DNA of 64,000 nt from an uncultured Muribaculaceae bacterium (GCA_910579675.1 CAJTUF010000002.1:136312-200311); one strand, 5' to 3'; shown: positions 17,856-26,707, counted from the stretch's first letter. Notes: generated from the sequence alone by a model not told the origin. Made by a program: numbers and translations.

Positions 17856-18328
17856 TCTATCATACTTCCGACCAACGCTTTGAAGCTCCTGACGTTCTGC
17901 ATTCTCGCGATGCGCTTGACTTTGGGAAGGGTTTCTATGTGACCCGACTCAAGGAGCAGGCAGTGGCATACGCCGACAGGTTTCTGAAAGTTGGGAATGA
18001 TGCTATTCTCCACGTTTTTGATTTTGAACCGGACTCTGAACTTAAAATCAAGAGATTTGATGCCTATGATCAGGAATGGCTTGATTTTGTGTGCAGTTGT
18101 CGCAGCGGCAAAGACAATTATACGCAATATGACATCATCGAGGGAGGTGTAGCCAATGATAAAGTGTATCGGACTGTTGACCTTTATATGGCCGGGATTT
18201 TTAATAAGGAACAGGCACTTCAAAAACTTGTGTACGAAACGCCCAACAATCAGTTGTGCTTTATTACACAGAAAGCCATTGACAAGTGTCTCAAATTCGT
18301 AGAACATAACATTCTGAATCATGGATAA
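17840..18328 (+). CDS. DUF3990-family protein, ADP-ribosyltransferase-like fold (putative toxin)
   Basis: 162 residues from a GTG start at 17840 (a second GTG at 17849 is also possible; no ATG is available). Visible family features are 'VYHTSDQRFEAPDVLHSRDALDFGKGFYVTRLKEQAVAYADRF' at the N-terminus, 'QYDIIEGGVANDKVYR' in the middle, and 'NNQLCFITQKAI' near the C-terminus. The YHTS / GFY / NNQ blocks sit where ADP-ribosyltransferase folds place the H-Y-[E/Q] NAD-binding and catalytic motifs. It overlaps DUF3791 genes on both sides (16 and 8 bp), a compact three-gene unit. NAD-dependent toxin activity is inferred, not shown. Confidence 0.7.
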   Translation: MRTVLVYHTSDQRFEAPDVLHSRDALDFGKGFYVTRLKEQAVAYADRFLKVGNDAILHVFDFEPDSELKIKRFDAYDQEWLDFVCSCRSGKDNYTQYDIIEGGVANDKVYRTVDLYMAGIFNKEQALQKLVYETPNNQLCFITQKAIDKCLKFVEHNILNHG

Positions 18329-18554
18329 GGCGACACGTATACTACACGACATGAAGTATGCCCGCATCATTGTCTTGATAGCGGAAAAGCAGCATATCCC
18401 TCTTGAAGAGGCGATGGACATGCTCTATTCTTCCCCATTGTTTGAAATCATAGACGACGGTACAGCCGACCTCATCTGTCGCAGCGACATCTACCTAGCC
18501 GACGAAATCATACGGATGCATTGTAAATCTGATCCAAAACAGTCGGAACCCTAA
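18321..18554 (+). CDS. Second DUF3791-family small protein
   Basis: 77 residues: 'MDKATRILHDMKYARIIVLIAEKQHIPLEEAMDMLYSS...' then 'IDDGTADLICRSDIYLADEII'. It resembles DUF3791 proteins that follow DUF3990 genes ('...A.IV..IA....I...EA...FY.S......I..G.ADL.C.S..YLA.E') and differs clearly from the first DUF3791 protein. Start ATG overlaps the DUF3990 stop by 8 bp. Two unlike DUF3791 partners flank one ART-like protein. Either one could be the neutraliser. Confidence 0.68.
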   Translation: MDKATRILHDMKYARIIVLIAEKQHIPLEEAMDMLYSSPLFEIIDDGTADLICRSDIYLADEIIRMHCKSDPKQSEP

Positions 18555-18617
18555 ACAGAAGAACAAATGATCAGGAAGGGATACATGGAGTCGGTATAGA
18601 AAAAGTGGGATCCGTTA

Positions 18618-18625
18618 TAAATTTG
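18618..18625 (+). promoter_or_regulatory. -7 box upstream of the propeller lipoprotein
   Basis: TAAATTTG, a full TAnnTTTG match, 60 bp before the ATG at 18685. Confidence 0.5.
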
Positions 18626-18684
18626 CAAAAACAACTAATCATGTATCAAATGAATAAGAGTAAGTAGTCTTTTAAGGTGAAAAT

Positions 18685-19752
18685 ATGAGTATTACATTTT
18701 TTTATAAATATTTAGGTTGGGCGTTGATTGCAATAGCAGGAGCGTCTGCGTCGTGTACCGGTGAGTCCTCGCCCTCAGGTGACTGTACTCATGACAGTGT
18801 GACAGATATTAAGGTGGATTTAGCGTCGGCTGTAAAGATAGGCGATTATATAGCCAATGTCAGAGGTTGCTCTTACGATACGTCTGACGACAATCAGCTT
18901 ATAGGAGAGCCCAAGAGCGCTGTGGTGGTTGGTGATACTGTCTATATGGCCGATATGTTTAAAAAACCGGGCGTGTATGCGTATGATTTTACGGGCAAGC
19001 CCGTGTTTGTGTTCAACTCCCGCGGTCAAGGACCGGGCGAATTTTTAGGGATCGCTTCATTTCAAGTACATCCCACCAGTGTGACAGTGCTTGATCCGAT
19101 GCAAGTACGTATGGTCTCGGTAGATAAAGACGGACACTATCTGGGCAGCGAATCAACCGAACCTTACCATTACCCGATATCTTTTATTTCTGACGGTAAA
19201 GGAGGGGTGTGGTATGACCGTGGAAATAATGTCACTGACAATTGCAGCGCGGAACTTCTCTATGCCACACCTGACAGCATTATTGAAGTGCTTGCTGTGC
19301 CCGACAATCTCAATGGCTTTACCTTCTCGGCGTCGGCACCGCTGTATCAGGTCGCGGGGAGCGGTGAGGTGCGCTATCTTCCCTCCTTTCAGCCGGTGAT
19401 CTATAAGTGTAGTGAAGGGGAGGCGTCACCTCTATACCGATTTGATTTCGGCGGTAAGTGGCCTCCGGCCGATTGGCTCACCGAAGGAGAGCATCCGTTT
19501 GCGGTGTATCAGCGGGTTGTTGAAAAGGGCTATATCAATGCGCTCAACGCATTTGAAGATGAATCGACTCTTGGCCTGACATTTAAGGAGGGTAAGGATA
19601 ATCTGTATCTGCTGCTCTACGACAAGGCCAGCGGAAAGCAGCGCCTCTTTGATTGCACTGAAACGCTGGATATGCGCCCCATGGCATTTCATGAAGGCCG
19701 CCTGTTTGTGCCATTTGATGAGGGCTTCAATTTCATAACGCTTTCTGACTGA
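18685..19752 (+). CDS. Six-bladed beta-propeller lipoprotein (DUF5128-like)
   Basis: 355 residues. Signal peptide with lipobox SASC (about Cys24) and a mature Ser/Gly/Asp-rich start. Repeating blades are visible, including 'PGVYAYDFTGKPVFVFNSRGQGPGEF', which is diagnostic for the Bacteroidales 6-bladed propeller lipoproteins (NHL-like repeats, BF3164/DUF5128 group). Further blades include 'VTVLDPMQVRMVSVDKDGHYL' and 'KDNLYLLLYDKASGKQRLFDCTETL'. Probably outer-membrane anchored; substrate unknown. Separate from the cassette upstream, with its own -7 box. Codon use is more AT-rich than that of the neighbouring housekeeping genes. Confidence 0.78.
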   Translation: MSITFFYKYLGWALIAIAGASASCTGESSPSGDCTHDSVTDIKVDLASAVKIGDYIANVRGCSYDTSDDNQLIGEPKSAVVVGDTVYMADMFKKPGVYAYDFTGKPVFVFNSRGQGPGEFLGIASFQVHPTSVTVLDPMQVRMVSVDKDGHYLGSESTEPYHYPISFISDGKGGVWYDRGNNVTDNCSAELLYATPDSIIEVLAVPDNLNGFTFSASAPLYQVAGSGEVRYLPSFQPVIYKCSEGEASPLYRFDFGGKWPPADWLTEGEHPFAVYQRVVEKGYINALNAFEDESTLGLTFKEGKDNLYLLLYDKASGKQRLFDCTETLDMRPMAFHEGRLFVPFDEGFNFITLSD

Positions 19753-19799
19753 CTGGCGGGGTGAGCAGCCGGAGGTTATGATACTTCGGATTTTTTGCT

Positions 19800-19807
19800 T
19801 ACCTTTG
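19800..19807 (+). promoter_or_regulatory. -7 box very close to the lactonase start
   Basis: TACCTTTG, a full match, only 5 bp before the ATG at 19813. A transcript from it would be nearly leaderless for that start codon. Confidence 0.5.
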
Positions 19808-19812
19808 CTACC

Positions 19813-20976
19813 ATGGACGCATTTTTTCTCAAACTAATGGCTGCTGCGGCGGTTGCTACCGGCGCCTCGGCGTGTGGACAGCGCGGCGGCACTGCTGCCG
19901 CAGATGATGCCGGCGCAGTATCCGACACCCTCATGATGCTCGTAGGAAGCTATGCCGATGCTTCGACCGAGGGCATATCGCTATATGCTTTCAATCAGGA
20001 TGATGCGAAGGCAGAGCGGCTCGGCGGGCTCAGCGGCATAAGCAATCCGTCGTTTCTCACAGTGGGGAGCGGCGGTGCCATGATCTATGCAGTAGGCGAG
20101 GATGCCGGAGTGACCTCGACTGTCAACACCATCGCTTTCGATCGCCATAACCGCGCCATGACTCTTGTGGCCTCCGACACCACGGGCGGCGGAGCTCCGT
20201 GTCATATCAACCTCGCATCGGCCTCCGGGCGCGACACCCATGTCATCACCGCCAATTATCTCGGCGGCTCGGCCACCATCTACGCTCTCGGGCCCGATGG
20301 CCGCCCTGAAGGGGAGCCTGTGGTGATACGCTTCAGCGGTTCGGGCGCCGACCCTGAGCGACAGGACCGTCCTCACGCCCATTTTGCCACCTTCACCCCC
20401 GACAGCACCCGGCTGCTGGTGACCGATCTCGGCACCGACCGCATCCATGTGTTGCCTGTCATCGGCGGGCGTGAGCTGGTAGATGCTGCGGCAATGACCG
20501 ATGTGGAGCTGGCACCCGGAGCCGGACCGCGACATATCGACTGGCACCCGTCGCTCCCGGTGGGTTATCTTATCGACGAGATCGACGGCAATGTCAATGT
20601 GATAGCGAGCGACAGCCTCGGTGTGGTGCAGACCATCAAGGCCGACAGCGTAGGTGCGCAGGGCTCGGGCGACATTCATGTAAGCCCCGACGGTCGCTTT
20701 GTCTATGCCTCCAACCGCCTCAAGGCCGACGGCATAGCCATCTTTGCCATCGATCAGGCCACCGGGCGGCTTACCCATGCCGGTTATCAGCCCACCGGGC
20801 CCCATCCGCGCAATTTCGCCATCACCCCCAACGGGCGCTTCATGCTCGTGGCATGCCGCGACACCGACACTATCGAGGTCTATGCCGTATCGGGTGCCGA
20901 CGGGTCGCTGAGCCGTGTTGCGGGCGCCGACATCCATGTGTCGCGTCCGGTGTGCATAAAGTTTATCGAGCAGTGA
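19813..20976 (+). CDS. Lactonase-family (YbhE-like) seven-bladed propeller lipoprotein
   Basis: 387 residues from ATG 19813; an in-frame ATG at 19795 lies upstream of the -7 box and is unlikely. Lipobox GASAC, then an Ala/Asp-rich linker and a lactonase (PF10282-like) propeller. Recognisable blades: 'LMMLVGSYADASTEGISLYAFN', 'GISNPSFLTV', 'GGAPCHINLAS', 'DRPHAHFATFTPDSTRLLVTDLGTDRIHV', 'GAGPRHIDWHPS', 'SGDIHVSPDGRFVYASNRL' and 'GPHPRNFAITPNGRFMLVACRDTDTI'. Cytoplasmic members are 6-phosphogluconolactonases. This one is exported, so it more likely acts on a lactone or sugar in the envelope. First gene of a run toward pncB. Confidence 0.82.
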   Translation: MDAFFLKLMAAAAVATGASACGQRGGTAAADDAGAVSDTLMMLVGSYADASTEGISLYAFNQDDAKAERLGGLSGISNPSFLTVGSGGAMIYAVGEDAGVTSTVNTIAFDRHNRAMTLVASDTTGGGAPCHINLASASGRDTHVITANYLGGSATIYALGPDGRPEGEPVVIRFSGSGADPERQDRPHAHFATFTPDSTRLLVTDLGTDRIHVLPVIGGRELVDAAAMTDVELAPGAGPRHIDWHPSLPVGYLIDEIDGNVNVIASDSLGVVQTIKADSVGAQGSGDIHVSPDGRFVYASNRLKADGIAIFAIDQATGRLTHAGYQPTGPHPRNFAITPNGRFMLVACRDTDTIEVYAVSGADGSLSRVAGADIHVSRPVCIKFIEQ

Positions 20977-20982
20977 GGAGCC

Positions 20983-21621
20983 ATGACCAGCGATAAGAAA
21001 TCATACAAGCCGGAGGAGACCCCGGCAGTGACTGCCCCTCCCCGCTATGAGCCCGACGACCTTGCGGCAGCCCTCGACGCGCTGCGCCGGGGCGGGGTGA
21101 TAATCTACCCTACCGACACCGTGTGGGGCATAGGCTGCGACGCCACCAACGAGGAGGCGGTGGCCCGCGTCAAGGCCATCAAAGGACGCGACGACGCCAA
21201 GGCTCTGATCACTCTCGTAAGCGATGCGGCCATGCTGTCGCATTGGGTCGACGAGGTGCCCGATGTAGCGTTTGAGCTGATCGAGGCATCGGAGGGGGCG
21301 AGACCCGTGACGGTGGTCTACGACCACCCCTCGCCGTTGTTGGCGCCCGGACTCCTCGCCGCCGACGGCTCGGCGGGTCTGCGCGTGTGTGCCGATCCGT
21401 ATGCCGCCGCATTGTGCCGCAGGCTCAGGCGCCCGCTGGTGTCGACCTCGGCCAATTTCAGCGGCGCTCCCACCCCTGCGTCGTTCAGCGACATCGACCC
21501 GGCCTTCCTTGCCAAGGCCGACTATGTGGCGCGCTACCGCCGCGGCGATGCCGGAGTGTCGCGCCCCTCGTCGGTGATAAAGATCTCGGCGGGAGGAGTG
21601 TTCAAGATCATCCGTCCTTGA
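20983..21621 (+). CDS. tsaC: L-threonylcarbamoyladenylate synthase (TsaC/YrdC/Sua5 domain)
   Basis: 212 residues. Makes threonylcarbamoyl-AMP from Thr, bicarbonate and ATP for the t6A37 modification of tRNAs reading ANN codons. The YrdC fold is clear: 'GGVIIYPTDTVWGIGCDATNEEAVARVKAIKGRD' (substrate and ATP contacts), 'GSAGLRVCADPYAAALC' and 'RPLVSTSANFSGAPTP'. The usual WPGP(L/F)T block is replaced by 'GARPVTVVY'. It has about 30 extra charged residues at the N-terminus and no Sua5 C-terminal domain. It lies 6 bp after the lactonase gene. Confidence 0.93.
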   Translation: MTSDKKSYKPEETPAVTAPPRYEPDDLAAALDALRRGGVIIYPTDTVWGIGCDATNEEAVARVKAIKGRDDAKALITLVSDAAMLSHWVDEVPDVAFELIEASEGARPVTVVYDHPSPLLAPGLLAADGSAGLRVCADPYAAALCRRLRRPLVSTSANFSGAPTPASFSDIDPAFLAKADYVARYRRGDAGVSRPSSVIKISAGGVFKIIRP

Positions 21622-21638
21622 CCTGAAACGCGCCCGAT

Positions 21639-23024
21639 ATGAGCCACGGCCCATCCCCATTGTCACACTCAGCCGCTACCCGGAGGCTGCGCTGTAGCAG
21701 CGTGGCTATCGACTGGCTGTCGGTGTCGGTGGCATGGCTGATATTCGATGTGGTGCGCTATCATATCGTAGGCACAGGCTTTGACTCGGCAGGAGCTTTC
21801 CTCTGCTCGCCCAAGGTGCTGGCATCGCAGATGCTCTTCCCGCCCGTGATGCTTGCTCTCTACTGGCTTTCAGGCTACTATGCAGCTCCGCTCAGCTGCT
21901 CGCGCATATCCACTCTTATATCCACCGCCACAACGGCGTTTGCGGGCACCATGCTGGTGCTGATGGCGATGTTGCTCAATGATCTCACCCCTCGTCTGGC
22001 CGACGACTATCTGCTGCTCGGGTCGCTCTTCGGGTTGCTGCTGACGGTGGTCTACATACCGCGTTTTATCCTTCTCACACGGGTGATCAGACGCTTCCGC
22101 AGGGGACAGATCATATGCCGTACAGCCGAAGTGGCAGTGGGGTGTCCGACCAATCTGCCTCACCATTGTCAGAGCAAGGGGCGCATGACCATAGTCATGA
22201 CCGGGAGTGCAGAAGAGGCTCTCAAGGCGGCAGAGGCCGGGCAGATCGACTGCTTCCTGCTCCGTCAGGCTACGGGGCAGCCGCTTGAGGAGCTGATGCC
22301 GGCTGTAGCGACACTTCTACCCGCCGGTATGCCCATCTATCTTGACCGGGGGCATACACCGCTGACATCGCGACGCTCCCGACATGTTGACCTCGGAGCG
22401 CGCCCCTATCCCGACCTGTCGCGGGGAGGACTCACCCCTTCGGCCCGCAACTTCAAGCGGGTAGGCGATGTGGTGGCCGGCACGGCGGCTGCGGTGGTCA
22501 CAGCCCCACTGGTGCTCCTGCTTGCGGTGGCCGTTAAGCTCACTTCGCCAGGACCGGCATTTTATCTGCAGCGCCGTGTAGGGCTTCACCGCCGACCTTT
22601 CTACATGATCAAGCTCCGCACCATGGTCGACGGAGCCGAAGACAGGAGCGGGCCGGCACTCTCGGCCGACGGTGATCCGCGCGTCACCCCTCTGGGGCGC
22701 TTACTCCGCAAGTACCGTCTCGACGAGTTGCCGCAATTTATCAATGTGTTGAGAGGAGATATGTCGATTGTAGGGCCACGCCCTGAGCGCCCGTTTTTTG
22801 CCGAATGTCTGGCCCGGGTCGCACCCCTCTACACACTTGTCCACCAGATGAGGCCGGGGATCACCTCGCTTGGAATGGTGCGCTACGGCTACGCTTCAAG
22901 CATCGACGAGATGGTAGAGCGGTTGCCGTTTGATCTCCTCTACCTCGAAAATGCTGGATTCATCATCGACATGAAGATAATATTCCATACCATTCACACT
23001 GTTGCAGCAGGAAAAGGCTTATGA
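21639..23024 (+). CDS. Polyprenyl-phosphate sugar-1-phosphate transferase (priming glycosyltransferase)
   Basis: 461 residues. Four N-terminal membrane segments (about residues 22-150) are followed by a cytoplasmic loop. A fifth hydrophobic segment, 'RVGDVVAGTAAAVVTAPLVLLLAVAVKL', leads into the catalytic Bac_transf domain. That domain contains 'PGPAFYLQRRVGLHRRPFYMIKLRTM', 'DPRVTPLGRLLRKYRLDELPQFINVLRGDMSIVGPRPERP' (conserved Asp-Glu and PRP motifs) and a C-terminal 'LENAGFIIDMKIIFHTI'. It would transfer a hexose-1-phosphate to undecaprenyl phosphate to begin surface polysaccharide or glycan synthesis. No glycan cluster surrounds it. Its last codons overlap the ClC gene (ATGA). Confidence 0.9.
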   Translation: MSHGPSPLSHSAATRRLRCSSVAIDWLSVSVAWLIFDVVRYHIVGTGFDSAGAFLCSPKVLASQMLFPPVMLALYWLSGYYAAPLSCSRISTLISTATTAFAGTMLVLMAMLLNDLTPRLADDYLLLGSLFGLLLTVVYIPRFILLTRVIRRFRRGQIICRTAEVAVGCPTNLPHHCQSKGRMTIVMTGSAEEALKAAEAGQIDCFLLRQATGQPLEELMPAVATLLPAGMPIYLDRGHTPLTSRRSRHVDLGARPYPDLSRGGLTPSARNFKRVGDVVAGTAAAVVTAPLVLLLAVAVKLTSPGPAFYLQRRVGLHRRPFYMIKLRTMVDGAEDRSGPALSADGDPRVTPLGRLLRKYRLDELPQFINVLRGDMSIVGPRPERPFFAECLARVAPLYTLVHQMRPGITSLGMVRYGYASSIDEMVERLPFDLLYLENAGFIIDMKIIFHTIHTVAAGKGL

Positions 23025-24886
23025 ACGAAACCACCACGACATCATCATCAACTCCCAATTCCGGCCCGATGCCCGACACCGACGGCCGGATTCAGGGAGG
23101 GATTGCCGACGCATGGCGGCAGGGGTTGCTTGCCATTGTGCTCTGGCGCGAAAAGCATATCAAGGAGCGCACCTTCGTGATATTCCTATCGCTTCTGGTA
23201 GGCATACTCGGGGGAGTGGCCGCACTCATTCTCCGCTCGCTGATCTACTATATATCGTCGTTTCTCACCCAGTTTCTGTCGGTCACGCGCGGCAACTGGC
23301 TCTATCTGCTCTATCCCATGGCGGGCATCCTCATCGCGAGTCTTTTCGTGAGATATGTGGTGCGCGATAACATCTCCCATGGTGTCACCAAGGTGCTCTA
23401 TGCCATCTCGCAGAACAAGAGCCGGCTCAAGCGCCACAATATGTGGAGCAGCCTTGTGGCCTCGTCGATCACCATTGGCTTCGGTGGATCGGTCGGAGCC
23501 GAAGGCCCTATAGTGTTCACCGGCTCGGCCATAGGGTCGAATCTCGGACGAGTGTTCCGCCTGTCTCCCCGCATCCTGATGATTCTGGTGGGCTGCGGCG
23601 CGGCAGCCGGTATAGCCGGCATCTTCAAGGCTCCGATAGCGGGATTGCTTTTTACCATAGAGGTGCTGATGATCGACCTCACCACTGTGTCGGTCATGCC
23701 CCTTCTCCTGTCGTCGGTGGCAGGTGCCACGATAGCATATATCTTCACGGGCTATGAAGCGGAGTTTTTCTTTGCCCAGAGCGAGCCTTTCGTGGCCCAG
23801 CGCATCCCCTACGCAGCCCTTCTCGGCGCATTCTGCGGCCTTGTGAGCCTCTATTTCACCCGCTCCATGAACATGATGGAGAATATCTTCTCGCGTCTGG
23901 CTTCGCCATGGAAAAAGCTCATACTCGGCGGTTCAATCCTGGCGCTGCTCATCTTTATCTTCCCGCCGCTCTATGGCGAGGGCTATACCTCGATAATCGA
24001 GCTTCTGTCGGGTAATGTGAGCTCTATAGTCGATGGCTCGATATTTTACAGCGAGGGGGGCAATGTGTGGTTTCTGCTCTCATTCATAGCCTGCCTGATA
24101 GTGACCAAGTCGTTTGCCACCTCGGCCACCAATGGCGGCGGCGGCGTGGGCGGCACCTTCGCGCCGTCGCTCTACGTAGGGTGCATGGCGGGATTTTTCT
24201 TCGCATTCCTTCTCAACAATCTCTTTGGCCTCGACCTCTCGGTCAAGAACTTCGCCCTCATGGGCATGGCGGGGGTTATGGCGGGAGTGATGCACGCCCC
24301 ACTCATGGCAATATTTCTCACAGCCGAACTCACCGGCGGCTACGAGCTGTTCCTTCCGCTGCTCATTGTGGCCGGCCTGAGCTATATCACCATCAAAGTG
24401 TTTGAGCCTTATTCGATCTATGCCATGCGTCTGGCCCAGCGAGGCGAGCTGCTCACCCACCACAAGGACAAGGCGGTGCTCACCCTGCTCAAGGTCAACA
24501 ATGTGATCGAGACCGACTTTCTGTCGGTCACCCCCGACATGGATCTGAGGTCGATGGTGTCGGTGATCTCGCGGAGCAACCGCAACCTCTTTCCGGTGAT
24601 CGACGCCGACGGTAAGTTTGTGGGTGTGGTGATGCTCGACGAGATACGCAACATCATGTTCCGCCCCGATCTCTACCGGCGTATGCACGTGAGCCAGTTC
24701 ATGTCGATGCCCCCCGGCAAGATCGAGGAGGCCGACCCGATGGAGAAAGTCATGAAGCTTTTCGACGACACAGGTGCGTGGAATCTGCCTGTGGTAGATG
24801 CCGAGGGGCGCTATCTCGGCTTCGTGTCTAAATCAAAGATATTCAATAGCTACCGGCGAGTGCTCCGCCACTATTCGGAAGACTGA
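23021..24886 (+). CDS. ClC-family chloride channel/antiporter with two CBS domains
   Basis: 621 residues. About ten membrane helices (residues 50-460) carry ClC selectivity motifs. 'GGSVGAEGPIV' has the gating glutamate at Glu161, as in the H+/Cl- exchangers, and 'GGGVGGTFAPSLYVG' forms the second pore element. The first motif (GSGIP in E. coli) is degenerate here ('ISHGV', near 119-122). The C-terminus holds two CBS domains: 'FLSVTPDMDLRSMVSVI...LFPVIDADGKFVGVVMLDEIRN' and 'FMSMPPGKIEEADPMEKVMKLF...LPVVDAEGRYLGFVSKSKI'. These likely bind adenine nucleotides. Start overlaps the upstream stop by 4 bp. Confidence 0.93.
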   Translation: MNETTTTSSSTPNSGPMPDTDGRIQGGIADAWRQGLLAIVLWREKHIKERTFVIFLSLLVGILGGVAALILRSLIYYISSFLTQFLSVTRGNWLYLLYPMAGILIASLFVRYVVRDNISHGVTKVLYAISQNKSRLKRHNMWSSLVASSITIGFGGSVGAEGPIVFTGSAIGSNLGRVFRLSPRILMILVGCGAAAGIAGIFKAPIAGLLFTIEVLMIDLTTVSVMPLLLSSVAGATIAYIFTGYEAEFFFAQSEPFVAQRIPYAALLGAFCGLVSLYFTRSMNMMENIFSRLASPWKKLILGGSILALLIFIFPPLYGEGYTSIIELLSGNVSSIVDGSIFYSEGGNVWFLLSFIACLIVTKSFATSATNGGGGVGGTFAPSLYVGCMAGFFFAFLLNNLFGLDLSVKNFALMGMAGVMAGVMHAPLMAIFLTAELTGGYELFLPLLIVAGLSYITIKVFEPYSIYAMRLAQRGELLTHHKDKAVLTLLKVNNVIETDFLSVTPDMDLRSMVSVISRSNRNLFPVIDADGKFVGVVMLDEIRNIMFRPDLYRRMHVSQFMSMPPGKIEEADPMEKVMKLFDDTGAWNLPVVDAEGRYLGFVSKSKIFNSYRRVLRHYSED

Positions 24887-24929
24887 CCTCCTGCCGCTTC
24901 CCCCCGTCAGGTAAAGTATAATCAAGATC

Positions 24930-25493
24930 ATGCGCATGTTGATGATAGTCGATCCTCAGGTCGACTTTATAAGCGGCACCCTGCCTGTAGACGGGGCTGC
25001 CGAGGCTATGGATGCTCTCGCGGCCTATCTGCTCGCGACCGACGGCGCTTATGCCGCAAAAGTAGTGACGGCCGACCATCATCCGTTTTTCCACAGCTCC
25101 TTTACCGACAAAGGAGGGGAGTGGCCGCGCCATTGTGTGGCCGACACGGTAGGTGCAGCCATCTGGCCGGCGTTGGTCGATCCGCTCTACCTCACATCGG
25201 GCAATGTGACGGTGGTCCATAAGGGTACCTCGGCCGATACCGACGAATATTCCGTGTTCCGGAACCCCCTTGGGGCTGCAGATGTTAAGAAGATAGTGGA
25301 GCAGGCCGGCATAACGGACATTGATATATGCGGCATAGCGGGCGACGTGTGTGTGCTCAACACCTTAGCCGATGCCGCACGACTCTTCGGCGCGGAGGCG
25401 TTGAGGGTGCTCACCCGCTTTTCGCCATCGCTCGACGGCGGCGCTGCTCTCGATAGTTTCATAGCCCGTAATAATTTGAAATGCGACAGATAA
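24930..25493 (+). CDS. pncA: Nicotinamidase (isochorismatase fold)
   Basis: 187 residues. Hydrolyses nicotinamide to nicotinate plus ammonia in NAD salvage. The catalytic triad is visible as Asp8 ('VDPQVDF'), Lys98 ('VVHKGT') and Cys141 ('GIAGDVCVLNT'). The metal-binding set is Asp49, His51 ('ADHHPFF') and His68 ('WPRHCV'). Length is slightly short of the E. coli enzyme. The 3' end overlaps pncB by 13 bp, so the two consecutive steps (nicotinamide to nicotinate to nicotinate mononucleotide) are coupled. Confidence 0.94.
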   Translation: MRMLMIVDPQVDFISGTLPVDGAAEAMDALAAYLLATDGAYAAKVVTADHHPFFHSSFTDKGGEWPRHCVADTVGAAIWPALVDPLYLTSGNVTVVHKGTSADTDEYSVFRNPLGAADVKKIVEQAGITDIDICGIAGDVCVLNTLADAARLFGAEALRVLTRFSPSLDGGAALDSFIARNNLKCDR

Positions 25494-26707
25494 TCAACCA
25501 CTTCACCGACGACGATCTATATAAGTTCACCATGTGTTGCGCGGTGATCGAAAACTACCCGCGCACCCGCGTCAAATACAGCTTCTTCGACCGCAACAAC
25601 ACGGTGTATCCACCCGGATTTGCCGCCGAGGTGATGCGACAGGTGAAAATGCTGGAGTCGGTGACAATCACCGAGGCCGAAATCGACTTCATGCGGCGCC
25701 GGTGCCGCTACATCCCGGAGTGGTTTTACAGCTATCTGAAGGGATTCCGCTACGACCACACCCTCGTCACAGCCACTCAGGACGCTGAGGGGCATCTCTC
25801 AATAGGATTCGAGGGGGCATGGAGCAGCGCCATATTGCTTGAGGTGAAAGTGCTGGCCATTGTGTCGGAGCTTTACTACATCATGACCGGGCAGGACGGC
25901 AAGATAGATTGCGCCCCATTCTACGACCGCTCCTACGACAAGGCCTGCGCCCTGATAGCCGAAGGGTGTGTGTTCAGCGATATGGGCACCCGTCGCCGCG
26001 CTTCGTTTGAGGCCCAGGACACAGCTGTCAGAGCTATGGCCCAATGCTCGCGCGACTATGGCCACGGGCCCGGGCGTCTCGCCGGCACCAGCAATGTGTA
26101 TCTTGCGATGAAATATGATCTCACGCCTATCGGCACCATGGCCCATGAGTTTGTGGCGGCGATAGCCGGGATGTATGGCCCGCTGATGGCCAACCATCTG
26201 GCCATGAAGGCATGGAGCAACACCTACCGCGGGGCCCTCGGCACATATCTCTACGACACCTACGGGTGGCGCATTTTCAGCCTCAATTTCTCGGAAGATT
26301 TCGCCAATATGTTCAAGGGGCTGAGGGTAGACAGCGGCGACGACTTCGAGCAGCTCGATCTCATTACCGACAAGTATAAGTCGCTCCATATCGATCCGCG
26401 GTCGAAGCAAGTGGTGTTCAGCAACGGGCTCGACACTCAGCGTGCCATAGCCATCCAGCGTTATGCAGAGAGCCGTTGCCAGCCCTCATTTGGCATAGGC
26501 ACTCATTTTACCAACGACTTTCCGGGTCTGCGCCCCATGAACATAGTGATCAAGCTCACCTCGGTGAAGATCACCGAGTCGTGGCCCTTCTATTCCGACA
26601 CCTGCAAGCTGAGCGAGGACAGGGGCAAGTATTCGGGCGATCCGGCCACTGTGGCGCTATTCAGGGAGCTGCTCCATCTCGACAAGGGGGATGAGGGTCA
26701 GTCGTAG
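25481..26707 (+). CDS. pncB: Nicotinate phosphoribosyltransferase
   Basis: 408 residues. Converts nicotinate, PRPP and ATP to nicotinate mononucleotide. Family blocks are present: 'FTDDDLYKFTMCCAVIENYPRTRVKYSFFDRN' at the N-terminus, 'SDMGTRRRASFEAQ' (conserved RRR substrate loop), 'GTSNVYLAMKYDLTPIGTMAHEF' with the active-site His that is phosphorylated, and 'GLRVDSGDDFEQ'. Size is normal. Its 3' end overlaps the convergent radical SAM gene by 10 bp with no terminator between them, so the two transcripts should be antisense at their tails. Confidence 0.96.
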   Translation: MRQIINHFTDDDLYKFTMCCAVIENYPRTRVKYSFFDRNNTVYPPGFAAEVMRQVKMLESVTITEAEIDFMRRRCRYIPEWFYSYLKGFRYDHTLVTATQDAEGHLSIGFEGAWSSAILLEVKVLAIVSELYYIMTGQDGKIDCAPFYDRSYDKACALIAEGCVFSDMGTRRRASFEAQDTAVRAMAQCSRDYGHGPGRLAGTSNVYLAMKYDLTPIGTMAHEFVAAIAGMYGPLMANHLAMKAWSNTYRGALGTYLYDTYGWRIFSLNFSEDFANMFKGLRVDSGDDFEQLDLITDKYKSLHIDPRSKQVVFSNGLDTQRAIAIQRYAESRCQPSFGIGTHFTNDFPGLRPMNIVIKLTSVKITESWPFYSDTCKLSEDRGKYSGDPATVALFRELLHLDKGDEGQS

